Under the pieces are notes generated by a model. The model did not search any database. It saw only the letters and a program-made list of their open reading frames with translations, and was not told the DNA's origin. This document shows, one piece after another, positions 36,101-51,100 of a stretch of DNA of 64,000 nucleotides; within the stretch, counting starts at the first letter, position 1, and the number at the start of each line of letters is the position of its first letter. Source of the DNA: Pomacea canaliculata (Eukaryota > Mollusca > Gastropoda > Architaenioglossa > Ampullariidae); contig NC_037601.1 in the NCBI RefSeq assembly GCF_003073045.1, positions 11,519,807 to 11,583,806 of the forward strand, written 5' to 3'. A program made the position numbers and the translations under genes.

Positions 36101-39100
36101 ACAATCATCATAATCATCATAAGAAAGTATATATTTATGTGGTATCTTAGCCGTAGGCTTTCCAGAGTTCACAAAAATCTATATTTTTACCAAAAGAAAG
36201 ATAAAATGTCCTGTGAAGCAAACAATGATCTTAAGATTCATAAGAGCAATGTCAGAACACACATGGACACACAGACACACCAACATTTATACTAAAAACA
36301 TTATTTCTCCACATTGTCTCACACATAGACGCACATAACTACATTCTCACATATATCCATATAACTAAACGGACACATATATATGCTCACATAGCTATTG
36401 TCTAACATGTACACTCATGTAGCTATATTTTCACACATATAATTACATTGTCTGACATGTACACTCACATAACTACATTGTCTTATGTGTCCATGCACTT
36501 ACCAGAAGCTAAATGTGTGCATGCATTCAAACACCCTCCTCCCACACACACTATGCACCTCTCAAATGCACATGTTTGCATGTATGAATGCTTCAATATG
36601 TTAACTCCTCACCTTCATCATCTTCCATCTGCTGCCTGGGTGGCTCAGCTTGTGGTACCTGCAATGAATATGTTATGCTCTTTATGCTGGCAAATATATC
36701 AACTCAAAGGCAATGGTGTTGGAAAAGCTATGTTTCATTAAATGCTCCTCTTTCCAAAAATATTGCACATTATTTTATTCAAAGAACTTCCAGATAAAAA
36801 ACTATTCCAGAAATATAACTGTCACCTGTTTCTCCTGTTTGGCTCCAGATTTTTCTGCAATAGAAGAGGAAAAAAAAACTGATGTGCATGATCTTTAATT
36901 CAATGATAAGTGAAATGCATAATACTCTTAGTCTAGCAGAATTGTTCAAAACAATACTTATATCCCATGCAATGACTTAACTGTCTCTGCAATCATAATT
37001 AAATAATTCAATAATATTTAAAGTTTTCTAAACACAAAGAGTTGTGTGAAAATATACTTTAACAATACTGTAGATGATTTTAAGAACAGAATTTTAAGCA
37101 ATGACAACTGTAAACAAATGTAATAAACAAACTGTCACATTTCAACATTTCTTATGCTGCTTTTCAAAAATTATTACTGATGGTCTTGAACAAAGAACAA
37201 TGAAAGCATGGAATGTCCTCTCATAGGCAACTAGGTTTTACAGATTTTCAAATATGCAGTAGTATATTCAATTTAAAAGTGCAAACAAGGATCTCAGAAT
37301 CTCTTGTGCAATCAGTGTTAGTACAATTTAAATGTGAGCTGTATTTAATAGAAATTTCAGAGAAAGAACTGGCAGCATATTTGCTTAAAAGAATTAAGAC
37401 TTGTAACTTTTATCTACCATGTATGAATTAGACATCAAACTATACAACCCAGTCATACAGTTATATGACATTAAACAAGAGAGATTTTAATATAACCCAC
37501 ATGCAGTGAAGCAGTGCAAAATAATAATTTAAGCAGAGAACACCACTGCTATGAGTTAGTCCAGGCACTAGAAGAAGACATTAATGCTGATAAAATGTAA
37601 CATGTTTACTTCCAGGAAAATCAGATTATCAAGTAAAAAATATTCGTTATCAATTTATGTTTATACTAACCAAAGAGATATACAAAAAGTTGCAGACATA
37701 TAAGAAGGTTCACTCAAAATCTAAACAGGTTGTGCCACTTAAATGTTATTTGAAATATATATGCTCACAGGAAATGCAGTATACTTTTCATGAAAATGCA
37801 TATAAAATATTCCTGATGATGAAACAAATGTTTAGTATTGTGTCTCATTTGTTGTGAGGCTACCACTAAGATGTCTTTGTTGATGGCTTCTAAGGTGACT
37901 AAGAGGAACTGTCGTAGTTCTCCTACAGAGATCTATTATCTTGTTGGTTGCTTTTGTTATGTCCAGCTATTAATCTATTCATTGCCAGACGTCTGTACTG
38001 CCAGATTCCTGAAAGGTGTATTGAACTACAAAATATTTGCAAGAAATTACATCAGAATGCTAGAAGGTCTACAGTATTAAGCTCTTCCTTGACAAAAATG
38101 TCTGTGAATCAAAGTTTTGAACTTTTAGTTTTCATACCATCAAATAATCTAGTAAAACTAAATCTGTCATGCCATCTTTATAATAAAGTACCTCTCTGAT
38201 TCTGCATGTTGGAAAGAAAATGTGAAAGTAATAGATACAGATATTAAACAAAAAGAAAAATAGCTGAATATTGGTGATTGGTTTTGGGTTGGTTTTCCAA
38301 GCATCTGTAGAATAATATTGCTACAAAAGTTAAAATAATTTAATTGTTTACAAGCAATTCATCCTTTAAACATATTTTTAAAATGTGACACATGATGAAA
38401 CACATGAGAACCTGAATACACTTTAGAAGTTTAGATCATATGTAACAAAACATGCTTCTAGTTCTACTGATTTCATACTTAGCATAGAGTCATTCATGAA
38501 CAACACCACAAAATTAATGTCATATTTAAAAGAAAAGATGTTAATTGTTAAAATTATTGGCATTACAATTGTAATTCCAAAAAACAGCATGACAACTATC
38601 AACCAGAAAACTCCCAAAATCATTAACCCCATCAGACTCAACCGACTCTTTTCTAGAAAGTTTCTTACGACATACCCTTTATGTAAGCTAAAATGTAAAT
38701 GATACTTTTATTTTACAAAGTTTATACACTGAGGTACAAACTACAAACAATATTCATCCATAGCATGCTGGATACTAAGCTATAATTATAATACCATAAT
38801 CCAGACAATATTGTCATGCAAAATTTCATACCATCTTTTGCATTAATACAAGTTCTTGCTTTGGGCTTTGGTATTTTTGTATATGTCTCCCCTAAAATTG
38901 TGTAATGAAACAATATCGGTATTAAAAATTAGCTTCAGATAAACACTCAAGAAATGAAATGTCTTGTGACATGCAGTAAAGTGCTTGGAGTGCATGTCTG
39001 AAACAACAGTAAAATAAAGAACTAAGTCCAGCAAGTGCAGGTAACCTTGTGAATGGGATTCTGTGATTGGAAGATTCCAACTTCAAAAACCAACACACAC

Positions 39101-42100
39101 ACGCATGAATGGAAATGTTTGCCATAAGAACCAACAACAATGAAAGAAGCAGGTAAGCACTTCCATGGCCATAACAAGATACAAGCATTATTAACATACT
39201 TCCCTCTCTGTAAGAAAGGCTGCATGGTACATGAGCAGTACAGGATAAAGGAACAGTTGATATACTTTCCTGTCTATAAGAAAGACTGGTATGTGCCCCC
39301 ACATCAGGAAAGCATCAACCTAAACTATAAATGCTACTGGTATGCAGTAAGGTTTGTCTCCAGAAAGTCATAGACAAGGCATTAGAAGAAAATATAGAGT
39401 GAACCATAATTTTTATATGCTGTTAAAAAAACTTTGTGTGCCCAAAATTTCTTTTCTATTCAAGATAGGGGGAAAGGAGAATCTTATATTTGATAAGAAC
39501 CAAGATCTACATGAGAAATGGATGACATGACAAAGTTAAAAAATGTGATTATCCCTCTTTCCTTAGTTACTTTGCTGCGAGTGTCCCCTTACCAACCGTC
39601 ATTCCCTATTCTGGGATGTTGGTTGGTTGCAGTTTCTCAACACAACATGAATTGCCAGATAGATTTATTTTTCCTACACTTTAAATAACACTGGCTGAAA
39701 TAAACTTACTGAGAATCCTTTGTGAAACTAGCTACCAACAATTAAGGACTGTTGAGAACAAATTCATTTCCTTTTCAGCAACCAAAAAACTTTACTAATT
39801 CCAAAAGGCACCAACAACTATATAGGCAGGGCTTCTGCTTACGCAAAAAAATGCGTACAGTACGCATTAAAAGTTCGGAGGACCCCTTCAATTTTCGTCA
39901 ATGGGGTCCCCTTCAAATTTGGGCGAAGAACAGGGACCCCTTAAAAATCTGAAGAAGGGGTCCCTGGGACTCCAAAGAATTTAGCCTTAGCAGAAGCCCT
40001 GTATAGGTATTAATTTTTTTGAGCAACACGAATGATAAAGACATTTTAGCTTTTTCGACGACATTTTTGTTAAAGAAACGTACGGAATAATCTGGATCAT
40101 CAGCAAAGCTTACTTTTTCAACCTTTAGATCAATTACAAGCATGACATTTACAAGCACTGAACAGATTCACATTAAACAATAGTTTGAGTTTCTTCACAA
40201 TTTAAAATTATTTTGCTTATAGAGCTTATAAAATGAATGAGACATGTTCTATATATTTCCCTTCATTTTATTGTATCGTGCTACACTTGCACTCTAAAGT
40301 TTATGCACAATTTCATTTAAAATACTTGTGCAAGTAGATATTCAGCATCATTAGCAATTAAGTATCAAAATGCAAATGAGCAGCATTTGTGCAAAAATAT
40401 CAACGTTCAGTAAATAAAAAAAAATAAGAGACTGGATTGCAGACTTTCTAAAGGTTAGCAGTGCAAGAAAGCTGCAAGACTAAAATGCAAGTGCAAAATA
40501 TCTGTGCCTAAATCCAAAATAAACTGAATGTGAAGTATTGGAAAAGCACTAATCCCAAGCCCAACTCCCCAACAATTGATAGTACTCAACAGAAGATAAT
40601 AATAAAAAAAATGGTTTCAACAAACAGTAGAATGGTACCTTCCTCTGAGGCTGACCCAGACTCAATATTGAGAGAGGATCGCAGAGGGGAGGGGCGAGCA
40701 ACTAGCTCCTCCTCCTCTGTGGAGTATTGTTCTTGCAGCAGAGGCTCTTTAGGAGCTGCAGGTGTGAGGAATACAATGTCTGGTCATCTACATGACTTCC
40801 TTTTTCGCATGTTATAGTTCAGCTCATTATGCATGCATATGTGTGTGAGTGAGGATGCTTGCTATATATCTGAGGTGGATGTAAGCAGCTTATATGAGTG
40901 GATATCAAAAGTGGTCCAGATATGTCTTTGACACTGTCATAATATATTATTCCCTCAAACTAAGGATTTTAAATTAACATGACACTTCACTAGCAAATTA
41001 TATGTTTGCATGAACTGCATCCCTACTCATTATGATCAAGCATAACGTTATACAAGAGTGGGGATGATGTGTGAAGAAAGAAAACTAAATGATAATTCCA
41101 TTTTTCAAGCATCATAATGACACAACGTCCATTTAAAAAAGTTCAATTCCAAAAGATAAAGTTTATAAACATGAATCAATTATTAATTAACAAAGGTTAT
41201 GAAAAGAGTAGGAAATATGTTACACTAAAAGATATAGTGGGCACAATTTCTTTTCTAATGTCTGGGTAAATCTCAATGCAACTAATGTATTTCTCAAAAT
41301 GTGGGAATGCCCTGCTTCCATTCTTGAGATACAATCATACAAACACTGAAGATCAACAAAGCAGATCTCAAAATTGTACATGGATATGTGGATATGTTTA
41401 TCTTAAGGTTTCAGCCAATGTAATAGTTGAAACAAGTTAATGAAGTGTATCTGTGGACAACGGTGAATGATTGTGACCTCTGTGTGCATGGTAATGTCTG
41501 TTGGTGTATGTTTTGAGATGTTAATGAAGTGTATCTGTGTGCATTTTAATGTCTGCACGTGTGTCTTGAGGATGGAAGGGAGGTAATCACCCAGATTTGG
41601 GGAAAGTAAGCTTTACCTAGTTAAACAAAATATTTTACATTATATATATAAAATAATAACTGTACCCCACTAGAACGTTAGTGCTACATCTTTAAATGGA
41701 TTGTAATGCTGCACTATTATTCAGCTTGATAATAAGTATAATTAAAAGACCAAGAAAAAGGTATGATGAAGTGTATGTGTAATGTGTATTATACACTTGC
41801 TAAATTGATCTATTTTAGAAAGAGTTCAGAAACGCAGAATGTGAACTGATGATAGTGAAAACATTAAAAAACTGCTTCCATAAAAAGTTTTATAATTATG
41901 CATGACTTCTCATGTACACTTCTCCCTAAACACACACAAACACACACACACCTCTCTACTAAATACAAATGTGCTACTGACCCAGAGCATCAACAGATTG
42001 TGGTGCATGATTGTCCTCTTCATCTTCTCTATCAGGTCCAATAGTGCTCATCTCTGTGGTACATTCAGTCACATAAATCCATGCAAAATATTGTTTGCAG

Positions 42101-45100
42101 CACCAAGTAAATCATGAATGAGGTCAGATTACACCACAGTTTTCCTAAATGATTTATTCCTATCATTACTGCAGCTGCCACTGCTGTCAAGTGCTTGTTG
42201 ATTAATACTGCTTTGATATTTCTTTTGTTAATGGTTTAACACTTTCCACAATTTTTTTTCTTAAATACAATCACAATGTTCTGAAACACCACTTTCAGAA
42301 CGGCAAATCTTTATAGATAGTGGTAGCTCTCACCTGAAGTTTGAAATTTTTGTTTTTAACTTGATAAAGAACTAGGGTTAGGAAGGAATTGATGCATGAA
42401 AAGTCAGAATCAATTGTCAATGGGTACAGCGTTTGAAATCTATTTTTTGCTAAAGAGAAGCAATAGGCAAAACTGAAGTAACAAGTATATATACATTCTA
42501 TGTCTAGTTCTCAGCCCGATGAGGCTTCAGCAAGCTACAGTGTGCCGCACTGTTTACAGTAAGCTACATTATTTGAAAAGGACAATAGCGTTTTTCATCT
42601 AGGAGCAATAATCAGCTAATAACCAAGGCTGTACACGAGGATGTCTTCAGTTACAATGTTTAGTGCAAAAATTATTTGGATTCATGATCAATTTACTATT
42701 ATAGTTATCTTTTATTATTTTTTTAAATAATTTTTTTATGTCAAAAAGCTTCTTAAATGCATTGTCATGACTGAATTAAAAAGTAGTTTTTTGTTCCAAA
42801 CTTGTTCTGTTTTTGAATTGGTTTAGTCTTGGTAATTATTTCAACTCTGTCTCTTTCTCTCCAGCTTTCTGCTTGATGCATGCTTTTTACATCAATGAAG
42901 GGCAAAAGATTAACTCTCCAGCACAAATAAAAAAATACTCCACATAAATTTCCAGATGCCAGTTAGGCATCAAGAAACCTGTAAAGTAATTAGTTACAGG
43001 CATTTTCTTATGCAGAAATTACACTTGTATGTACACTTCAGTGACTGACCAGCCATAGATGACACCGACTCAGATGTGCGGGGCATGAATCCGGAAACGA
43101 CCTGTGACACAGTGTCTTGCACCAGCATCTCACTGGAGTGATTGTCACTCATCTTGACTTTCCTTCTTGCTGTTGGCTTGGGCTAGAAATAAACAATGCA
43201 GCAATATATCTGGGGAATCAACAGCACCAAAACTGCATGCCAAACTTGTATATTTTAAAGTCTCATGCTGCAGGACTTTAAAGATTACAGTTATACTTGA
43301 AAGTGTGTCCCAGTGACCCACAATTCAGAATGCAAAATATTCTGAAAAAAATTAATAGAACATATTTTCTACTGATTATGCATCTCTCTGCATCCCTAGA
43401 TGATTTCAGCATGAACAGATGAACATAGAGGGGGTAAGAGATATTTTTTTAAAAACCAGGAACATAGAGAAGAAACCAAGGACAAAAAACAAACAACAGA
43501 AACACTGAGAAGTAAGAAACCACGGACAACAGGAACATTGAGAAGAAAGAAATCAAAGACAAAGCTAAAAGGAATTACTGAGACTGGATGGCGGGTGGCA
43601 GAAGGGGCACTGACTCCTTTAGTTTGAATGATCTGGCTTTCAACCTCGGCTAGCATGTCATTTTGCATAGGAGTGGAAGTGGCACTGGGTGCAGCCATGC
43701 GAATAGCAGCTTTCCGTGATGGCTTTGGAGTATAAGCTGCAATCTTGACTGGTAAATCATCAGGCGTTTGGTCAATCTGCAAAGGCAGCAACCAAGCATA
43801 AAAGTATAGCGCAGCAAATGAAGAAAATGAAAATTTGCTTGTAATTCTTTTCTTTGATACCAGATGCACCTGGGTACATTGGACTAACTAGCAGCCAGGA
43901 CCATTAACCCAATTGTCCATTTGGTTAAAGAGCAGTTGTAGTCCCTAAACTCCTAATAATTGGGTTGGTTGGGAAAGTTTAAAAAGAAAAACCATTCACA
44001 TATTATTTTATTTATTTGTGCAAACAGGTATTTCTTGTCTCTAGTTATATAAAAATCTGTGTTAAGGAATAAATATATATCCAAATATATATTCACACAC
44101 ACCCTCCCCCAATATTTATCGATATATACATACACATGCACACGCACACATATATATAAATATCATTTTTATCCGGCAGTATCCTATCTTTTAATCATTG
44201 TTAAATCCAGCACGTTAGATAGGGGATGTTCTGTCTAACTATAGCAGTACCTGCTGTGGGGTGTATGTCTGTTTCTTAGGAATGATATATTCGTGTTGCC
44301 AGTATATCTCCAGGTCCATGGTGCCAATACCCATGGTACCATCTTGCCTCTTCAGTTCAAATGTACCCTTGATCTGCTTCTGAGTACGAAGTAACATGAG
44401 AGGTATTTCAACTATACCGATGTAGGATGTTTCTACAGGATCTGTGTCATCAAACACGTATATTTGAAGATGCTGCAAGTAAAAAACTGTCATTACAGTG
44501 ATGTCACAAACCTTAAAATACTTTTATAACCTAGGAAAGAAAGTTATGACTGATACACAGTTCCTCTCTCTCACTCTCACACATACACACACATATTTGA
44601 TTATTTTTCTTCTCATGGTAAGAAGTAAAGCTTTTTGTCACATAGTGGCCTATATTCAAATGCAGCTGTAAACTCACTGTGACACGTAGATACTGGTCTA
44701 GCTCTGGTGTCATAGGAACAGGGAATGTTTTGTGGTCATGAAATTCTGGATTGTTAGAATTTCGAACACACACAGTGTCATGGTCACTGTAGTCAAAGAA
44801 CTGATACACACAGTAAGGTGATGGCTGAACATCTGTTGGCAAAAGACAAAAAAACTAAAAACCCTGGAGGCAAACTTACCAAAACATTTGAAGCACATCT
44901 ATAATTAGTCCAGGCCAGATTGATAATAAAATGAAACTTCCTTTCAGACGGACATGCTCTTCTAAAATGACTGATACTGAAGCTGATGCTGTTTCTTCAG
45001 TGATTTAGTTTACAACACAAAATAGCAAAGCAAATTATTTTGAAGACCTTGAATAGCAGAAGTATAGAGCATCACATAAAAATAAATCATTCTTTCTGAT

Positions 45101-48100
45101 GTTGGTTATGATCTTTGCTAGCAGTAAGATATACTGATAGGGAATTTTCTATAAACAAAATGTTTCATCTTAAAAATAAAAAAGTCTAAATGGTTCCTCT
45201 CTTCATTTCTAACACATTTTAGAAGCAAAAGCATTTCACCTGTATTCATTACAAGAAATTCTAAATTGTCTCATTTCACCAACTTAATCACTCTTACAAA
45301 TGTGAAAGCTTTCAATTGCTCCACTTGAAGAAAATTTATGATGTTTCTTTGATAAGATCTGTATTCTTTATGTCTTACCATCTCGCCGTGACTTCAGCTT
45401 AGCACAGGAAATGACCTTGATGTGCAGTTCATTAATGTTGTCTAGAGGTCGCCTGGCAGCCTTTTCATCCAAAGCTTGCAATACTTCTTCAGCTTGTACC
45501 TTGTTAGCTGACAGATACCCAAGAGCTTTGGTACGTTCCTGGTCAAACCCAAAACCAGAAATATGCATAACAAAATTAAAACTAAATTGCGCCAAAACAT
45601 TGCTAGACTTTCTTAAGCAGGAAGCAGATACAAATTTCAGTGACATCCACTTTGCAAACTCCACACGTCAATAAAATTGAAGCGATGCAAAAACACAAAA
45701 GTGTTTTCTCTATGACTTTTGTTCAACAAAACTTGGTAAGGTAAGAATTTCACTATACAGCACCTATACTAGCATTTTCAAATTTTTAGAATTATTTTTA
45801 ATTATCCACGATTTTTGATTATCTGGATGACAGGTGCAGGTCATTAAACTGGATAATTGATATACCACTATAGATCAAAACATTTCAGAAAATGAAGGTG
45901 TTTTTAATCTGACCACCTTGCTCTAGTTAGATTACCCAAAACTATTACTCCAAGGGAATTAGAGTATTAACTGATGTTTGATTGTGCAGACAAGTACTCT
46001 AAAATAGTAGGATGCTTTGTGGTTTTCAAACACCTACATATATAAACCTACAATAATTCAAAAACAATTTAGCACAGTATTTGTTAAATTACAGAAAGTT
46101 AAATTTATCACAAAACTTTATCTTTATTTCTTTGTAATCAAGAGGAATAGTTCCTGAAGAAAATGACTAAGTTTCTTCCTTTATTTGACCAACATAAATC
46201 AAGTCTACTAGGTCGGCAAAAGAAAAACCTTTGGAACAGCATTTGGAGCATTTAGCTGCATAGGAACCACAAATATTCATTCAATGTAGATAAGCAAACT
46301 CTCAAACATAAACAAACCTTGTACAATCGAAGTGCTTGATCCATAGGTACACGAAGGCGCACCCAGTACTCAATAGTACCATACCCAACACCTGTTTCTC
46401 CATCTGCAACACCTGATGTAATACGACAAAATAAATTTCTACTTACACAAATCCATTTTTTGAAACAGCAGAAGAACGTATATGTTTTTTTTTAATACTT
46501 TAGTTTTCTTACCTGTTAGCACAGCCATGCCATGGATGCGGCCCTGGGGTTTGTCAAAAATGTCTTTGAATACCAGCTGACAAGCTGCCACAGTGCGATA
46601 GTCTTGTCCAAAGGACTGGTGCAGTTCCAGTGTGCAGGACCCCTGCAAATAAGGCAGTACACAACTGAAATCAATGGTTTCATCTGTACTATTTGGTGTT
46701 TGGTCTGGCATACATTTTCCCATTTAATGTTACTGAAAATCGTAGTTTAACTTGATCAAGCTGAAGGTTATGTCATTTTTTTTAAAGGAAGTCTAATAAT
46801 GTTACCAGTAAAAACACAAGTTTATCAAAATATATGGGCATGTTTAATAATGTTAAACACAATAAGGTTATGAAAAATAGATAGACCATCACCTTCTGGA
46901 GGTAGTGCAAGAAAAAGTCATCCACTTTGACGATGTACTGGGAGGTGAAGTCATAAACCGGTCTGCACACAAAGTTGTCACATTTGTTAGTAACTGCAGG
47001 GGCAAAGCCTACAGAGAATTTGTTCCTTCTTATAAGTAATGCTGCCCATTTAAAGATTTGCCTGTTTGCCAATCTTCCTCAAAAGACTGGGCTGAATTCA
47101 GTATTATACTACTCAAATCAGCGTGAATAACTGTCATGGACAGGTGACACCACGTCCAAAAGTTGTGAGGCTGAGTCAGCACATTGTGGACATGTTGGAC
47201 AGTATAAGCATAAGAGTGACTGTTACAGTGTGCAAGTGAAGTCTTATAAATATATACAGAAGGTTCTACAAAGGTAGCGGGAGGGGGTATATAAATATGT
47301 AACACCAGCAAGTTCTTTATTTCCCATTGAGATAAAGCAGCCATCCGGATAAGCTATGCTATTTTTTGGTTTAAAGCTATTAACTGTCATCCACTATTTC
47401 TTAGACTTGTACGATAGGAAATTATCTTCGGATAATTTTAGTCAGTTCTTACATTACACAAAAGTAGCTGTTGTAGGGAACGGTAAAGTTAGAAATTTAA
47501 ACGTGAATACCGTGAACCACGCAGCACAGGTGTGGACTGGGACTCAAACTCAAAAAAGTCCCACGTACAGAAAAGGCTGGGCTCTTCATCCCCAATGTGC
47601 CTAACAGCATCCTCAGAAAGGCTGACCTAAACAACATAAGTGAGTGAAATTAATGAAAGAAATATCTCTAATCCTTGCCAACATATTTGACGAGAAAAAT
47701 TATGGTACTATTCTGATCACTATATTGTCACAATTGTGAAACATAATCACAACCAACAACACATGAATAATTAATAAACAGAATTTGACCACATCATGAT
47801 TAATGTAGATTGCAAATGTCATCAGATAAATCCATAAACAATATTTCATTTAGATATACTAAATAGCACTTTGCTACAACACAGACATGTGGGTCACATA
47901 TGTGAAAAGAGGAATCAACAAACCTTTTCAATGTGGATTTCAAACAGGTTCTGGCCTCTCTCCAGTTGTAATGATTCCTCAAGATCTACAGAAGACTCTA
48001 CCTGCATTGGATATTTTTAGTAACGCTGTAAATGTCTTATGAAGGATGTTTTCACCACTAAGAAAGTATCTATCCTAAGAAAAAAATTAATGTCATAGAA

Positions 48101-51100
48101 CACTTCCCATATGCTATAACAAACATTCTTGTTATTCTTTATGCTTAATGCTGAAAGACAATTTTACAAGAGCTTTGAGCAGACTCTGTGGTCTAGTAGT
48201 CTGTTTGGTGTTGCTACCAGCTGAAAGACATGTGACTCACGTCATCATCAGGTGGGGGGACCCGGTATTGCCGAGTTCCATAAGCTACATCTCGTAACTG
48301 TGCTTCCAGCTTCTGAAAGTCCACAGGAAAATCAGTCTAGTACATTGATTTTTAATGGGAAGAAGAAAAACAATTTGTTGTTGTAATATTTTAACGTGTC
48401 TAGTTAATTTAATTCCGCTAGTCATATTTTGACAGAAAAGCTGAAAATGGATATAAGCTTTTTTTCTGCGTGAAGTGGATACAGTAGTTTATGTTGCATA
48501 AATAATTCACATAATAAACAAACATAAAACAATTATTGTCAGTTACAAAAATATGAATACCGGCAGTCAACTCTCACTAAAACAGATACAAGTTTTATAA
48601 GGGCTGTAAAGTACATGTAAAACTTTCACCTTAATTCTGGCTGCACGGATATCCAGGAGGCGGGCATACTCATCCAGCTTTAGCTCATACTCCTTCTTTG
48701 TGTCTTCAAGTTGTTTGTTGCTGCTCTCCAACTAAATGACCACACAAAAAAATCTTGCTTTTAATTTTTATTTCGCAACAAATGAGTAGGTTATTTCCTT
48801 TAATTACTTTCAATCTAAAAGTGATCAAGAAACAAAAAAAAAAACAAACCATGAATGTCGATTCTAAAATGAACGTGCTAGTATGCATATTTCATCTATT
48901 GATTAGTTGTCAATAGTTGTGATCATAATCTATTGCCTAGTCTGCCTGCTTGTCTTCCTCTGCAGATTTCACACTCTCCATCCTTATTTCCTGATTCCTC
49001 TTTGTGTCTTTTATGTTTGTCTTTTATTACTTGTTTGCACAGTTATTTGTCCTTCTGTCTTTCATCATGTCCATGTCTCCTACTTGTCTCAAGTGCTGAG
49101 AGCATGCTCCTATGTAAGCATGATCATGAGCTATATAAATCACACCTTTATTATTATTATTTTTTCTCTTTTTTTCACAACCAATGGACTGTTTGCAGTG
49201 ACTGTTTATTGCAGTAATAAACAAACCTCTTTCTGATAGTCTTTGTTGATATTATGCTGCACCACAAGCATGTTGCGCGTCTTCTCTAGCTCCAGAACTG
49301 TTTCAGCATACTCTGCCTGCAGTTCTAAAAGCTGACGCTTATGGTCTGCAACACATGGACAGATCTTTACATCAATTCTTTTTGCCCTCTGATAGACACA
49401 GCCATTTAGAGAGTACATGAGCAGAAAAGTGTCTAGATGTATTAGTACACTCATTAGCATACATAGGTATACAAACATGTGTATGCATGCACACACACAC
49501 ACTGTATCATGTTCAAGGATGAGTGAATATTCTGACCTTTGTTGATCTCCATATCAACTTTCTGCAGGAAGTCTGGGTCTGGTGCTGCCCTCTGCTTCTT
49601 CTGCTTCACCAGCACAAGGGCATCCTCCAGCTCCGTCAGGTCAAGGGCACTCTCCTGCAATACAATACAAAACATATTAGAGTAAGTTAGCAGTAACCTT
49701 AGGGGCAGATGTAAGAGCAGCATCAATTTATATTAAAATCCAGTTATATGCATACATAAGACCTGTACCTATTTTTGATTTTTCTAAAATACTATTTGGA
49801 AAGGCAATTACTCATAAAAAATAAGTTACTTCTTGCCTTTTTTAATTAGTGTGACTGATTTGACATGAAGAGGCAGTCTGCCCCATAAGTATGTTACTCC
49901 TAATCATCAATATCTGAAGCATGCACAGCATTGCGGTATTATAATTCAAAGTATGTCTGAATACAAATGTTGGTAACAAGACTGCTGATGTAATCTCTTT
50001 TTTGTTTTACATTTGGATAAGGTCAAGTGCAGAGGCATGGCACTTTTCTGAACAATAAACAAGATGTGACATATTCAGCTGCTCGAAGAATGACTCTGAA
50101 GTGTAGGGTCAGACAAAGCTGATATTTTGACAAGAAAATTAAAAATGAAGGATTCATGAAGAACACCTCAAAAAAAAAAAACAAAAAAAAAAAACAAACA
50201 AAAAAACCCCAAATCTTTCTAAACTAAAAGTCCATCCAGATCTAGCCCATTCACATGCACTTCTTGGTGAACAGTTTTTGGATAATTTTAGTAATTTCTT
50301 AAATTTCCATGTGTTGTTAGCAATATTAAATAAAAGCTTTGGCACTAATAATAATTCTTTTGGTTTCAGTGGTGGAGGTTTTGATGTTATCCAGCAGTCA
50401 CTGATCTGGGATCTTTGAAACAAAGTGAATCCTTGGGTCTGTAAAATTGTAATCTCTCCAGTTAGGTTGCTATTTCTCATGATGAACAAAATAAATAGTA
50501 GAAAATAAAATGTATTAAGTATCACAAATATTTTTTAAATAAACGTGCTGCTGTGTGAATGACCTTAGTGAAGAACTTGAGTTTTTCCTCCATATCATCA
50601 CACTTTTCTTTCATCTGGAAGTAGGTGATTTGAAGTTCCCTGAACTCCAGCTGAAGCTTCTCATGGGCATCTGAATGACATGGAAAATGTCCAGTTTTTC
50701 AAATGGACAGATCACTCCACTGCCAAGCTATACACATACTCTTAGTTCTCTTCTCTTATTGGCTTGTAAGTTAATTATTAGTAGCAGCAAAGAATTAGTA
50801 TTCTTCCTTGATTAATGTTTAAGTTTATATGATGATGTGAAGAGACATTAAATTTGTTTCTGATAAAACTTACTAAGAAAAGTTCGAATTCTATTCAACT
50901 CCAGCCTCAAAGCTCTAAAATTTAACTAGTTTGACTCAAACTAATCTAAGCATTTGCAATCAACCTTTTATTCCATTTTGAGAAAGTGAAAAAATATCTT
51001 CCAAAAGATTTTGCAACTTTGAGTGCACAGCAGACATAAATTTGTAGTCTTTTTCTGCAATGAAAATTCTGACTGAAAACTAAATCAAAATTTTGCTGCA

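Noticed and set aside
39140-39330. Apparent ~60-bp tandem duplication (CTTTCCTGTCTATAAGAAAG-like motif twice)
   Set aside because: Only short, imperfect matches; not convincing as a repeat array.
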